IMG/VR virus record: IMGVR_UViG_3300042392_000862
Span: 1-31,832 of that record
From: a virus
Strand: one strand, 5' to 3'
Length of the DNA stretch: 31,832 nucleotides
Below the pieces are notes generated by a model. That model saw only the letters and a list, made by a program, of their open reading frames with translations. It was not told the origin of the DNA and did no database searches. A program made the position numbers and the translations under genes. Positions within the stretch are counted from its first letter, which is position 1, and the number at the start of each line of letters is the position of its first letter. This document shows, piece after piece, positions 8,842-16,145 of this stretch.

Positions 8842-9059
8842 GTCACAAAGGAAGCTGGAGCCGAGTTAAAGATAAAAAAGCGTGGGATGATTGCCCACTT
8901 TGGAAAAACAAAGAAAAGAAAAAACAAAATGAAACTATCAATACTGACACCGACCATCCCGAGCAGGGAAAAACAAGTCAAAGCACTAAGCGAAAAACTG
9001 GCAAAGCAGATCGGAATACAATACGGAGTGCCGATAGTGGAGCACTTAATCCTGAGTGA
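8838..9059 (+). CDS. Possible small overlapping protein
   Basis: A 73-residue frame starting at an ATGA overlap with the preceding gene. Its first 30 residues (MSHKGSWSRVKDKKAWDDCP) resemble small phage proteins that begin MSxGSxxRPxD. From residue about 31 it overlaps the next glycosyltransferase gene in another frame, and that part looks like a shadow. If real, the 5' half fills the otherwise unexplained 87 bases between the two sugar genes. Function unknown; the C-terminal half may carry no selection of its own. Confidence 0.45.
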   Translation: MSHKGSWSRVKDKKAWDDCPLWKNKEKKKQNETINTDTDHPEQGKTSQSTKRKTGKADRNTIRSADSGALNPE

Positions 9060-9501
9060 CAACCGCACCCGCAGCATTGGGGAGAAACGGCAGTCATTGG
9101 TTGATATAGCCAACTGCGAATATATTGCGTTTTGCGATGACGATGACGACGTATCCGATGATTACGTTTCTGAGATATTGAAAGCCATTGAGACAAGAGC
9201 CGATGTCATCACGTTCAATCAGAAAGCAATTTACAACGGTCTGAAAAGCGAGGTGCATTTTGGTATCAAAAACCAAGACGGCCAGTTTAACCCGGGCGGC
9301 ATCACCCTTCGCGGACCGTGGCACGTTTGCGCATGGAATCGCCAGAAGGTCAAAGGCTGCGTCTTTGGGTTCAGCAATTACGGCGAGGATCTAGTCTGGT
9401 GCCATCAAGCCAGAAAGCGGATCAAGACCGCGCATCACATCAACAAGGTCTTGCACACCTACATACACGACGCGGCAACGACCGCGGCGCCCGAGCTTTG
9501 A
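8929..9501 (+). CDS. GT2-family glycosyltransferase
   Basis: A single-domain, 190-residue GT-A glycosyltransferase. It starts with the beta strand KLSILTPTIPSREKQ, has TRSIGEKRQSLVDIANCEYI for nucleotide-sugar binding, and an acidic metal-binding run CDDDDD at 69-74. NPGGITLRGPWHV and NYGEDLVW provide the acceptor-side loop and the catalytic-base region (ED). The ATG at 8929 was chosen over one at 8887 because the protein family starts at the first strand and the leader 'aaaaacaaaATG' fits other starts here. With the 726-aa enzyme it forms a virion- or DNA-glycosylation cassette. Its stop codon TGA lies inside the second TTTGACTTTCGCCAC element. Confidence 0.84.
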   Translation: MKLSILTPTIPSREKQVKALSEKLAKQIGIQYGVPIVEHLILSDNRTRSIGEKRQSLVDIANCEYIAFCDDDDDVSDDYVSEILKAIETRADVITFNQKAIYNGLKSEVHFGIKNQDGQFNPGGITLRGPWHVCAWNRQKVKGCVFGFSNYGEDLVWCHQARKRIKTAHHINKVLHTYIHDAATTAAPEL

Positions 9502-9511
9502 CTTTCGCCAC
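9497..9511 (+). promoter_or_regulatory. Late-module element TTTGACTTTCGCCAC, copy 2
   Basis: Exact copy, 20 bases before the ATG at 9532. Its TGA is the stop codon of the upstream glycosyltransferase. An AGAAAA stretch lies roughly 10 bases before the ATG. No convincing -10 box. Confidence 0.7.
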
Positions 9512-9531
9512 AATCTAGAAAAAACTACTTC

Positions 9532-9867
9532 ATGTCTATTTTGAGCGATTTCATTGATACAGTTGCGCCTATTGCTCGAACCGTAATTGGAGCAGAAACG
9601 CTATCCATTGCCGGTGGCACAGCTATTAGTGGGACTTATTCAGAAGCCAGACATTCAAGGGATTACGAAGAAGGCGGATTCGAGCGGGACGCAATGCTGG
9701 ATTTTGTGGTTCAAACAGCTACGTTCTCCACTGCTTACACCGCAGCAGTAAGCAGCTACCTCGGCAAAGCAGCCGCAGGTCGTGGCGATACCTGGCGTGT
9801 CTCATCCATCAGCAAAGGTGCATTTTTTGTTACAGTTGGGCTGGTATCTACCAACAAATCAGCATGA
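9532..9867 (+). CDS. Head-tail connector/stopper-like protein
   Basis: A 111-residue protein, first gene of the connector-tail module. It is mostly beta (ETLSIAGGTAISGTYSEARHSRDYEEGGFERD...WRVSSISKGAFFVTVGL), which suits small barrel-like head completion proteins such as lambda gpFII or ring 'stopper' proteins. The assignment is from position (after head genes, before tail completion and terminator) and size; sequence alone is not diagnostic. Its 3' end overlaps the next gene by ATGA. Confidence 0.55.
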   Translation: MSILSDFIDTVAPIARTVIGAETLSIAGGTAISGTYSEARHSRDYEEGGFERDAMLDFVVQTATFSTAYTAAVSSYLGKAAAGRGDTWRVSSISKGAFFVTVGLVSTNKSA

Positions 9868-10631
9868 TTAAAACTGACATAGATACCAAGGGGATAGAGC
9901 GGCAAATTATGTCCATGGCTAAAGACTTTGGTGAGTCGAATGAAGCGGCGATTTGTCGATGGGGCGTTGCTACCTGCCGCAGCCTAGTGAAAGGCACGCA
10001 GGCTTGGGGAGATGGCACGGAAGCCAAAACAAAACAGGAAGAGTCTATAAAAAAAGATGCAAACAGGGCGGTTTATAGCGTATCTAAAGGCACATACGTT
10101 AATGGCGTAGCAAGTGGAAAACTGTCTGGATTAGTCATCAATGGTCAGCTTGTAACATTCAGTCCAGATCGCATCTTAAAAACTCCTGAAGAAATCAACG
10201 CATTTATCGACCGCAAACAGACGAGCAAGAGAAACCGCGTTCCTACGATGAAGCGCAACGAAAAAGGCATTACATCAAGCGCAGCAATGACAAGGGCGTT
10301 GCGTATCCGCTTCAAGAACGCAGGCAAAGCAAAAGGCGGATGGATTGGAGCTGGTTTAGCTATCGGAGCAAAGCAACGCAAAGGCTCACGCCTGACTATT
10401 GGCAAGAACATTGCTGGATACGCCCACAAGTTTAAAAGTGGAGGATCTGCCCAGTTACTACCCTCACAATGGAATCCAATTGGAAAGATAATTAATAACA
10501 TCAAATACGTTTCAACCGATTACGTGTTAAAAAAATCCGACGCAATTGATGCAATCAACACCGGCGGTCGCATGACTGTAAAATGGTATGAATCTGCAAT
10601 GGCAGCAAAGCTTAAACGAAAAACAAAATGA
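9864..10631 (+). CDS. Tail completion protein (gp10/gpZ-like), probable
   Basis: A 255-residue basic protein between the connector and tail-terminator genes, where HK97 gp10 or lambda gpZ is found. The N-terminus (MIKTDIDTKGIERQIMSMAKDFGESNEAAICRWGVAT) has the 'D..GIE..l..la' pattern of such proteins. A central lysine/arginine-rich stretch (RKQTSKRNRVPTMKRNEKG, about 113-131) may bind DNA or the head. Longer than most gp10 members (about 140 aa). ATGA overlaps at both ends. Function is inferred from gene order. Confidence 0.55.
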   Translation: MIKTDIDTKGIERQIMSMAKDFGESNEAAICRWGVATCRSLVKGTQAWGDGTEAKTKQEESIKKDANRAVYSVSKGTYVNGVASGKLSGLVINGQLVTFSPDRILKTPEEINAFIDRKQTSKRNRVPTMKRNEKGITSSAAMTRALRIRFKNAGKAKGGWIGAGLAIGAKQRKGSRLTIGKNIAGYAHKFKSGGSAQLLPSQWNPIGKIINNIKYVSTDYVLKKSDAIDAINTGGRMTVKWYESAMAAKLKRKTK

Positions 10632-11050
10632 CAACTGACAAACTACTTGACGCATGGAAACGCTGGATTCAACGAGGAACCACCCTGCCCGTGGCTATGC
10701 GCGACACTGAGGACACAAAGGCATACCCCGGGATCTACATCGAGGGAGACAGCGTGTCTCGCTTTGAATCAGGCGGCGTGCAAGATGGGAACATCTTCAA
10801 GATTGAATGGGAAACCAAGCTGGTTACAACGCCAGGCGAAGATGCACAAGAAGCCACTAGCAAGGCAGCTCATGACGTGTTGAGGAACGCACTGGCTGAA
10901 TATATTGAATCAGATCAGGCAGAAGCATGGATGGACGGGCAAATTGGAATACGTGTCTTTCAGCTACTTGTCGATTCTCCGGAAACAACCGAAGCAGATG
11001 GATACCGTGTGACGACTTGGAAGGTGACGGCTATATCCTGCGCAATTTGA
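10628..11050 (+). CDS. Tail terminator protein (gpU-like), probable
   Basis: A 140-residue protein. An N-terminal helix (TDKLLDAWKRWIQRG) precedes beta strands and a helix (EATSKAAHDVLRNALAEYIES) and ends with a strand (GYRVTTWKVTAISC), the alpha/beta layout of tail terminators that cap the tail tube. It sits directly before the tail tube gene, as lambda U precedes V. Its stop TGA (11048-11050) is inside the third TTTGACTTTCGCCAC element. No catalytic motifs expected. Confidence 0.6.
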   Translation: MTTDKLLDAWKRWIQRGTTLPVAMRDTEDTKAYPGIYIEGDSVSRFESGGVQDGNIFKIEWETKLVTTPGEDAQEATSKAAHDVLRNALAEYIESDQAEAWMDGQIGIRVFQLLVDSPETTEADGYRVTTWKVTAISCAI

Positions 11051-11060
11051 CTTTCGCCAC
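11046..11060 (+). promoter_or_regulatory. Late-module element TTTGACTTTCGCCAC, copy 3
   Basis: Exact copy, 21 bases before the ATG of the tail tube gene at 11082. It contains the stop codon of the upstream gene. A TGGAA stretch lies 9-13 bases before the start. Confidence 0.7.
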
Positions 11061-11081
11061 AGTTGGCTGGAATCTTCATCC

Positions 11082-11507
11082 ATGGCCGCACGCAACTTTT
11101 CCCTTGCCCGTTTTGGAACCGTCGATGAAACTTCGGCAACTGGAGTTTTTCTCGGTGAAATCACCTATGACTATCAATCTGACAAAGTTGATATCAAGAA
11201 CCACATCAGTTCTACTGTAGGATTCACGCTTTCCGACCCACGCACCGACATCAAACTTTCTGGAGTTGTGACGACCAAGACAGCAGGATTTACTCCAGCT
11301 ATCGCATCGGTTCTTACGCTTGCAAACAGTTCATCTGATACGCTTGGACTTAATACAAAAGGCATCTTTGGAACCGCAGTCACGAATGCTGGCGTGGTAG
11401 TCTATGCAGCGAGCTTAAAACGCGTAAACAGCGATTTTGAGACAGGTGATTGTTCCGCGATCTTCCATCCAGAAGTTGTGACAAACTCACCAGTCAGCTT
11501 AACTTAA
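11082..11507 (+). CDS. Major tail tube protein, probable
   Basis: A 141-residue, beta-rich protein with few charged residues and many S/T/V, typical of tube subunits that stack as hexameric rings. Strands are suggested by GVFLGEITYDYQSDKVDIKNH, DIKLSGVVTTK and GVVVYAASLKRVNS. Position between tail terminator and the frameshifted chaperone/tape-measure genes is where siphovirus tube genes lie. It has its own upstream copy of the 15-base element, fitting a need for high expression. Smaller than lambda gpV (246 aa), lacking the extra Ig-like domain. Confidence 0.66.
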   Translation: MAARNFSLARFGTVDETSATGVFLGEITYDYQSDKVDIKNHISSTVGFTLSDPRTDIKLSGVVTTKTAGFTPAIASVLTLANSSSDTLGLNTKGIFGTAVTNAGVVVYAASLKRVNSDFETGDCSAIFHPEVVTNSPVSLT

Positions 11508-11525
11508 AACCTTACACTATGAAAT

Positions 11526-12083
11526 ATGACAACAAACCTCTCAACCCATCGAACGGGTGACATCAACTTTTTCTCGGCGTGCATGACTATAGGCATTGCG
11601 CCGTGTTTTCCTGAGCCTTCAGAAGTAATCCAGTGTGACGATGGGCATGATTACCTTTCTTTTCGTCTGAATTCATTTTCGGAATGCGGACAATACGAAA
11701 CGAAAGAGATCAATAGAGCATGGACTCACAAAGAGGCTTTCCGCCGTGAATTTCCATCACATCCGTTCATGCTTATTATGGACTTTATCGATCACTCACG
11801 AGGAGCAAAATCAAAACCTGATTGGATCGAAAAAGCAGCATCTTTCCTCGGCATCGCACGAGACAGCATTCGCAAGGATTTAGATCGAGTTTCAGCTTTA
11901 GAGAATGAACTGCCTGAATCTCCTTTGACTTACATCTGCTGTTATATAGTCAACCGCTGGGCGGCAATCGACTGGGCGAAAAACGCTATCCCTAAAACCG
12001 TTGTCAACGCCGGACCATCAATCGTAATGCTCGACGGCAAGCTTCCTAAAAAGAAACAGCTTCAACTTCTTTCTTACCTATGA
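11526..12083 (+). CDS. Hypothetical tail-region protein (start uncertain)
   Basis: A 185-residue protein of unknown function between tail tube and chaperone genes. Notable are PFMLIMDFIDHSRGAKSKPDWIEKAASFLGIARDSIRKDL (a helix-turn-helix-like middle) and a hydrophobic C-terminal third. Two starts compete. ATG 11526 is in frame, but the better-looking start context (ccttacactATG) is at 11519 in another frame, whose 13-residue reading ends at GGG-TGA-C (11555-11561), a site where a +1 slip would join the two frames. Last bases overlap the chaperone ATG. Confidence 0.6.
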   Translation: MTTNLSTHRTGDINFFSACMTIGIAPCFPEPSEVIQCDDGHDYLSFRLNSFSECGQYETKEINRAWTHKEAFRREFPSHPFMLIMDFIDHSRGAKSKPDWIEKAASFLGIARDSIRKDLDRVSALENELPESPLTYICCYIVNRWAAIDWAKNAIPKTVVNAGPSIVMLDGKLPKKKQLQLLSYL

Positions 12084-12463
12084 AATCAGCACCCGCATAC
12101 GCAACACCGCAGACAGTATCTGGCCACAAGGTTTATCCATGCGCCTATGGTCACATCCATTGGCTAACCGAGCGCAAGAACCCATTGATGACGCAGAAAG
12201 GAAATGTCGATGATTACAGCCTAGCTGAAATCTGCTTCGCCTTTACGACTGACCCCAAGAGCCTCCAGAACGTCAAAGGAGCGCAAGCTAAGGCACGCGT
12301 GACGACTTTCCTCATGGAGTCTACAAGCAAGGTTTTAGTGGCACTCTGGACGCACGCAAGCAAAGAAATTGAGAACTACTTCGCCTCAATGACCGTGCCA
12401 AAAAAAGCCCCGGCGCAGGCAATCAAAAAGCGCAAGCCTGCGACCCGTGCGCGGAAGCGGTAA
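12080..12463 (+). CDS. Tail assembly chaperone, unshifted form (gpG-like)
   Basis: The 127-residue zero-frame product of the tail chaperone gene. It has a mixed alpha/beta N-terminal domain (TVSGHKVYPCAYGHIHWLTERKNPL) and a helical part with a basic C-terminal tail (KKRKPATRARKR). Known gpG-type proteins bind the tape measure and tube subunits during tail assembly and are not in the finished virion. The assignment depends on the frameshift signal within it and its position directly before the tape measure. Confidence 0.72.
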   Translation: MKSAPAYATPQTVSGHKVYPCAYGHIHWLTERKNPLMTQKGNVDDYSLAEICFAFTTDPKSLQNVKGAQAKARVTTFLMESTSKVLVALWTHASKEIENYFASMTVPKKAPAQAIKKRKPATRARKR

Positions 12464-12672
12464 TCATTTACACCCTCGGAAAATCCAACCTCAGCAGCGA
12501 TCAAATCCTTTATGAACTACCCGCAGCATTCGTTAACCAGCTCATGTCTTGCGCTTGGATCGAGGCGGGGCGTGAGATCGAAGGCATTGCGCAGCGAGGC
12601 AAGATTTCCGAGGACATCAACGCCAAGCTAGCGGCAATAGCGAGACGACCAAAACCGAAATTCAACTTCTAA
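12080..12672 (+). CDS. Tail assembly chaperone, -1 frameshift form (gpGT-like)
   Basis: A -1 slip at A_AAA_AAA (12400-12406) joins 109 zero-frame residues to 88 residues in the -1 frame, ending at TAA 12670-12672: about 197 aa. The extension reads as a normal protein (EAVIIYTLGKSNLSSDQILY, FVNQLMSCAWIEAGREIEGI, ISEDINAKLAAIARRPK). Without it, 209 bases between the chaperone stop and the tape measure would be an unexplained gap that is open in exactly the right frame. This reproduces the G/G-T arrangement conserved in long-tailed phages, where the T part recruits the tube protein. Confidence 0.85.
12400..12442 (+). promoter_or_regulatory. Programmed -1 ribosomal frameshift signal
   Basis: The slippery heptamer is seven A at 12400-12406, read A AAA AAA in the zero frame (Lys-Lys) and followed by G. 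Seven bases downstream, CGCAGGC (12414-12420) pairs perfectly with GCCTGCG (12436-12442) over a 15-base loop. Slippery site, 7-base spacer and stem are the three parts expected of a bacterial -1 signal. A weaker secondary site, C AAA AAG at 12424-12430, lies in the loop. Confidence 0.85.
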
Positions 12673-12677
12673 ACACC

Positions 12678-13949
12678 ATGGCCATCAGCACCACGTTCAC
12701 CCTCAAATTCGCAGGCGCAGCTGTCGAGCGCGGACTAGCTCGCGTGCAATCTGCTTTCAAGTCACTTGGCGGCGTGGCGATGAACGTTGGCAAAAGCCTA
12801 CTTTCACCGTTTGCAGCTCTGACTGCGCTACTTGGAACCGGAGCATTGGTATCTGGGTTGATGTCTTTCGTCAAAGGATCATCTTCAGCAGCTGCATCCG
12901 TAGAGGATTTAACCATTCAACTTGAAGTTTTGACAGGTAGCTTTGAAACAGCCAAAAGCCTTATCAAGCAATTCCGTGAAGAAGAAAAAAAATCCGCTTT
13001 GAATCTTGAAGATTATTCAAAGGCAGCAAAAACAATTTTGGCTTTTGGCGGATCAGTTCAAGACATCATGCCGACTCTCAGAATGCTTGGCGATGTGTCC
13101 ATGGGCAATTCTGACAGGTTTGGAAGCCTTGCACTTGCCTTTGCTCAAACTACTGCGTCGGGCAGGCTCATGGGTCAGGAGGTTTTGCAATTCGTCAACG
13201 CTGGATTTAACCCGCTTGAACAGATTTCACGCGATACCGGTCGATCAATGAAAGACTTAAAAAAAGACATGGAAGATGGAGCAATTTCCGTTGCCATGGT
13301 CAAACAAGCTTTTGCAAATGCGACAAGTATAGGAGGAAGGTTTTTCCGCGCAATCGACAAGGGGAGTTCTGGGACAAACGCCAAGATCAACCAGTTTGGA
13401 GCAGCAGTAACAGAACTCAAAGTTGCGTTCGGAACCGGATTTAATGACGGATTGAAAGTCGCATTGGATGCGGCGAACACTAAGCTGCCTCAACTCTTAT
13501 CAAAGTTCGCCGAGTTTGGAACGTTGATTGGGAAGACAATTCAGGAAGCGGTCGGTGGAGATATGACTCGGCTTGTAATGGTTGGAGAGCTAATTGGGAC
13601 AGCTATCGTTGGAGGAATGAAAATCGCCATAAAAGCAGGAGGTCGAGAACTTGCACAAGCATTCTGGCAGACGCTGGAAGACTTTAACCCCATCAGAAAA
13701 ATAGGGTCTGAAGAATGGCGAAACTCTGGCAAAATTAGCGATGCCTTCAAAGAAAACAAAGGGGATGCGGTAAGGAAAGAAATTGAATCTTTGGTGCAAA
13801 CCCTTCGCCCGATGGCCAACGCCGCTCAAAATCCAACCCAATCAAAATACTTGGGACCCGGATCAGAGCAATCAGCAAGCATGATGGATGGAAACAGTGT
13901 TGTCAAAATCCTCAATAGCATCGACAGAAAACTTTCACCACAACCTTAA
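12678..13949 (+). CDS. Tape measure protein (short)
   Basis: Sets tail length and is ejected with DNA; 423 residues. After a short N-terminus there is a hydrophobic segment (LLSPFAALTALLGTGALVSGLMSFV, about 41-65). Residues about 76-215 match the common tape-measure N-terminal domain: LEVLTGSFETAKSLIKQF, YSKAAKTILAFG, LGDVSMGNSDRFGSLALAFAQ, GRLMGQEVLQFVNAGFNPL. A hydrophobic, glycine-rich stretch (about 300-320) follows. This is short for a siphovirus (lambda gpH 853 aa); at about 0.15 nm per residue it predicts a tail near 60 nm. It follows the frameshift product after five bases. Confidence 0.87.
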   Translation: MAISTTFTLKFAGAAVERGLARVQSAFKSLGGVAMNVGKSLLSPFAALTALLGTGALVSGLMSFVKGSSSAAASVEDLTIQLEVLTGSFETAKSLIKQFREEEKKSALNLEDYSKAAKTILAFGGSVQDIMPTLRMLGDVSMGNSDRFGSLALAFAQTTASGRLMGQEVLQFVNAGFNPLEQISRDTGRSMKDLKKDMEDGAISVAMVKQAFANATSIGGRFFRAIDKGSSGTNAKINQFGAAVTELKVAFGTGFNDGLKVALDAANTKLPQLLSKFAEFGTLIGKTIQEAVGGDMTRLVMVGELIGTAIVGGMKIAIKAGGRELAQAFWQTLEDFNPIRKIGSEEWRNSGKISDAFKENKGDAVRKEIESLVQTLRPMANAAQNPTQSKYLGPGSEQSASMMDGNSVVKILNSIDRKLSPQP

Positions 13950-13952
13950 ACC

Positions 13953-14777
13953 ATGGCAATAAAACAGTTTTTAAGTTCATCAACCAAGTGGGTGCCACAA
14001 CCCGGCTTTACCGTTGTCTACACCGAGAACGGAGGTATCGAGGCGAATCAGGACGTCCTAATACGCAACTCCGATCTTTCGACCGTAAAGGTTTTCAACC
14101 GTGGCGTTACATGGGAAACTATTTTCCCTGAAGTGCCGACAATTTATCGCTTTTTATCAATGAAAACTTTTGACCCGACAGACAGGGGAGATGGCTTTTC
14201 AATTCTTAAATGCACTTTCACTGGGTATCAATTTGTCAGCCCAGAATCGAGTGGAGTTGGGAGTGAAGTTGTCCAAGCAACCAGCACGCTTACTGGACAA
14301 CTTATATCTGAACCGCTTTCGTCGCATCCTAAGTGGGAACCATTATCGCAAACAGCAAAAACCGTGCTTGGGTATCTTCTGAGCGGCGAATATGTTTGGG
14401 ATGGAGAAGTCAACAAAGTAAAAATACTACTAGAAGATGGCAGTTTAGCTGTAAACGATACGCTATCTGCTTACATTGTTGGTGATGCTATCCATTTTGC
14501 AAACATCATCGCTGAAGGTGATCAAACATGGGAAAGAGGCGGCTGGACATACAGCTACCACACCGAGTCAGAAGAAGGATTTACAGCTGCACAGCTTAAC
14601 TCGCTTGGCAAGATTATCTCTGACCCTCCTGGCGACCCTCAAAAACCCGGTGCAGGCTGGACATGGATGCTTGCCTCACCAAATCAAAGCCAATCTGGAC
14701 TAGATCGGTTCATAAAGACACTCGATTTCCGATTGATCCAAGATAACGCAAAAAACCAGTTTCTTTATAATTACTAA
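13953..14777 (+). CDS. Tail tip/distal tail protein, unassigned
   Basis: A 274-residue protein directly after the tape measure, where distal tail or hub-forming proteins are encoded. The sequence is beta-rich and aromatic (WVPQPGFTVVYTENGG, RGVTWETIFPEVPTIYRFLS, WERGGWTYSYHTESEEGF). No catalytic motif or recognisable family was seen. Its position suggests a role corresponding to lambda gpM/gpL or a Dit-like ring. It ends in a TAATG overlap with the next gene, so the two are coupled. Confidence 0.6.
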   Translation: MAIKQFLSSSTKWVPQPGFTVVYTENGGIEANQDVLIRNSDLSTVKVFNRGVTWETIFPEVPTIYRFLSMKTFDPTDRGDGFSILKCTFTGYQFVSPESSGVGSEVVQATSTLTGQLISEPLSSHPKWEPLSQTAKTVLGYLLSGEYVWDGEVNKVKILLEDGSLAVNDTLSAYIVGDAIHFANIIAEGDQTWERGGWTYSYHTESEEGFTAAQLNSLGKIISDPPGDPQKPGAGWTWMLASPNQSQSGLDRFIKTLDFRLIQDNAKNQFLYNY

Positions 14778-15319
14778 TGAAATTCAGATTACAAGGCAGC
14801 GTAACAATTCCTAAGCGGCCATCTACGGTCGGAGGGCTAATAGGCTGGGCGCGCGGAGTAAACAAGGCATTGCAAGAGTTGCGAGACAGAAAAATTGTAG
14901 GATCGCTTGCAAGGAATCGATCATCATTGCCCAAACTTACGATCAAGCAAGGAACTGACGTTGACAAATTTCAGATCGTCCCTGGCTACGTCAACACCTT
15001 AATGCCTACGCTCTCTGGCACCGCGCTAAACAACGCCACCCCGCCCGAAATTACCGTCAATTCGGATATTTGGGTCTATGCGAAAGTGGTAGGCACATTT
15101 GGCAGTCCTGATACCTATGTAGTAACGATCCACACTGAATCAACTGACACTCCTCCATCTGAGGCGGTTTCATCCACTGCATTTACGTCTTACAATATAC
15201 TGGGAATAGTCTATTTTACTGCAGGGCCGCCTAATACCTTTGTAATTTCCAATTTTCATTCCGGAGGCAATCTTGGCGTCGAGTCTTTTGGAGCGATTAA
15301 CCTCTGGTGGAAAAAATGA
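14777..15319 (+). CDS. Hypothetical tail protein
   Basis: A 180-residue protein. The basic N-terminal part (KRPSTVGGLIGWARGVNKALQELRDRKI, about 13-40) includes an amphipathic helix, and the rest is beta-rich with many T, S, V and Y. It looks structural, possibly a tip or fibre-attachment component. Not recognised as a known family. It starts on TAATG and shares four bases with the next gene (ATGA). Confidence 0.6.
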   Translation: MKFRLQGSVTIPKRPSTVGGLIGWARGVNKALQELRDRKIVGSLARNRSSLPKLTIKQGTDVDKFQIVPGYVNTLMPTLSGTALNNATPPEITVNSDIWVYAKVVGTFGSPDTYVVTIHTESTDTPPSEAVSSTAFTSYNILGIVYFTAGPPNTFVISNFHSGGNLGVESFGAINLWWKK

Positions 15320-16083
15320 GCATCAAAGTGAAAACTGTGATGATCGAATCACCAAGGGCTTTTCAGATTTTCAACGATTATTATCTATCTGGAAGCGGAG
15401 CTTTAATAGAGCATTCTCCGATCTACACGGAATTCACAGCAGAGGTAAACATCAGCGGTAGTTACACGGAAAGCTACACGGCCGGAACTATTGTCTACGA
15501 TTACAGCTACACTGGCAGCAAGACTTGGACACGAATCCCGATAGTTGGAGACAGCACAGCTGGAATGATCAAAATTGGAGACTACCCCGGTCTAATCCCC
15601 ATAAATGGGGTTTATGAAACCCCAGAAGCTTCGGTCGCTCAGATCGGGGATCGAGGATCGAGTAATTTTTTTATGGGGCTTCGCGCTGCGCTGGACAAAC
15701 CGTCAGGACCCTTTGAAGACCCAGCCCCGATGTATGTGCCCCAATATCCCGCCGCCGTATTTTCTTACAACGGCTCAATCGAAACATCAGCAATAATAGG
15801 AACGCGGACGGATAACACATTATCTCCTCCCGTTGTCACTGACATAGTTGAAGACATCGGCGCCGGCATAAGCTTTAACTTTTTAAATCCAATAACAGAT
15901 CCTCGTCAAATTGTTGATGTGATGTCAATTCAAGGAGGGAGCGTTCCAAACTTCGTAGCTGTTATCAATGAGGATCTGACCGCTTGGAGTCCGGCAAAAT
16001 GGAGGGATTTCAGAGGGTCATACTCGGCAACGGAAACGAATGTAAACGGAATTACGACTACGGTGGATTTCACTTTAGGGTAA
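15316..16083 (+). CDS. Hypothetical tail protein, beta-rich
   Basis: A 255-residue protein of unknown function in the tail tip group. The start at 15316 (ATGA overlap with the previous stop) is preferred over an ATG at 15307. It contains tyrosine/serine/threonine-rich segments (ISGSYTESYTAGTIVYDYSY) typical of surface beta structure and no enzyme motifs. It is the last gene before element copy 4 and so closes the tail-tip group. Confidence 0.6.
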   Translation: MSIKVKTVMIESPRAFQIFNDYYLSGSGALIEHSPIYTEFTAEVNISGSYTESYTAGTIVYDYSYTGSKTWTRIPIVGDSTAGMIKIGDYPGLIPINGVYETPEASVAQIGDRGSSNFFMGLRAALDKPSGPFEDPAPMYVPQYPAAVFSYNGSIETSAIIGTRTDNTLSPPVVTDIVEDIGAGISFNFLNPITDPRQIVDVMSIQGGSVPNFVAVINEDLTAWSPAKWRDFRGSYSATETNVNGITTTVDFTLG

Positions 16084-16110
16084 AATCCAAGGATAAATAG
16101 GCGACTGAAA

Positions 16111-16125
16111 TTTGACTTTCGCCAC
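16111..16125 (+). promoter_or_regulatory. Late-module element TTTGACTTTCGCCAC, copy 4
   Basis: Exact copy, 20 bases before the ATG at 16146. It is followed by GGGAAAA about 10 bases before the start. This copy lies in a real intergenic gap (16084-16145), so it is not explained by coding constraint. Confidence 0.7.
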
Positions 16126-16145
16126 TTGACGGGAAAATGTAATTC

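Noticed and set aside
2843-16125. The four TTTGACTTTCGCCAC copies as a CRISPR array or transposon ends
   Set aside because: They lie kilobases apart, in one orientation, each at a fixed distance to a start codon, with no spacers or paired inverted ends.
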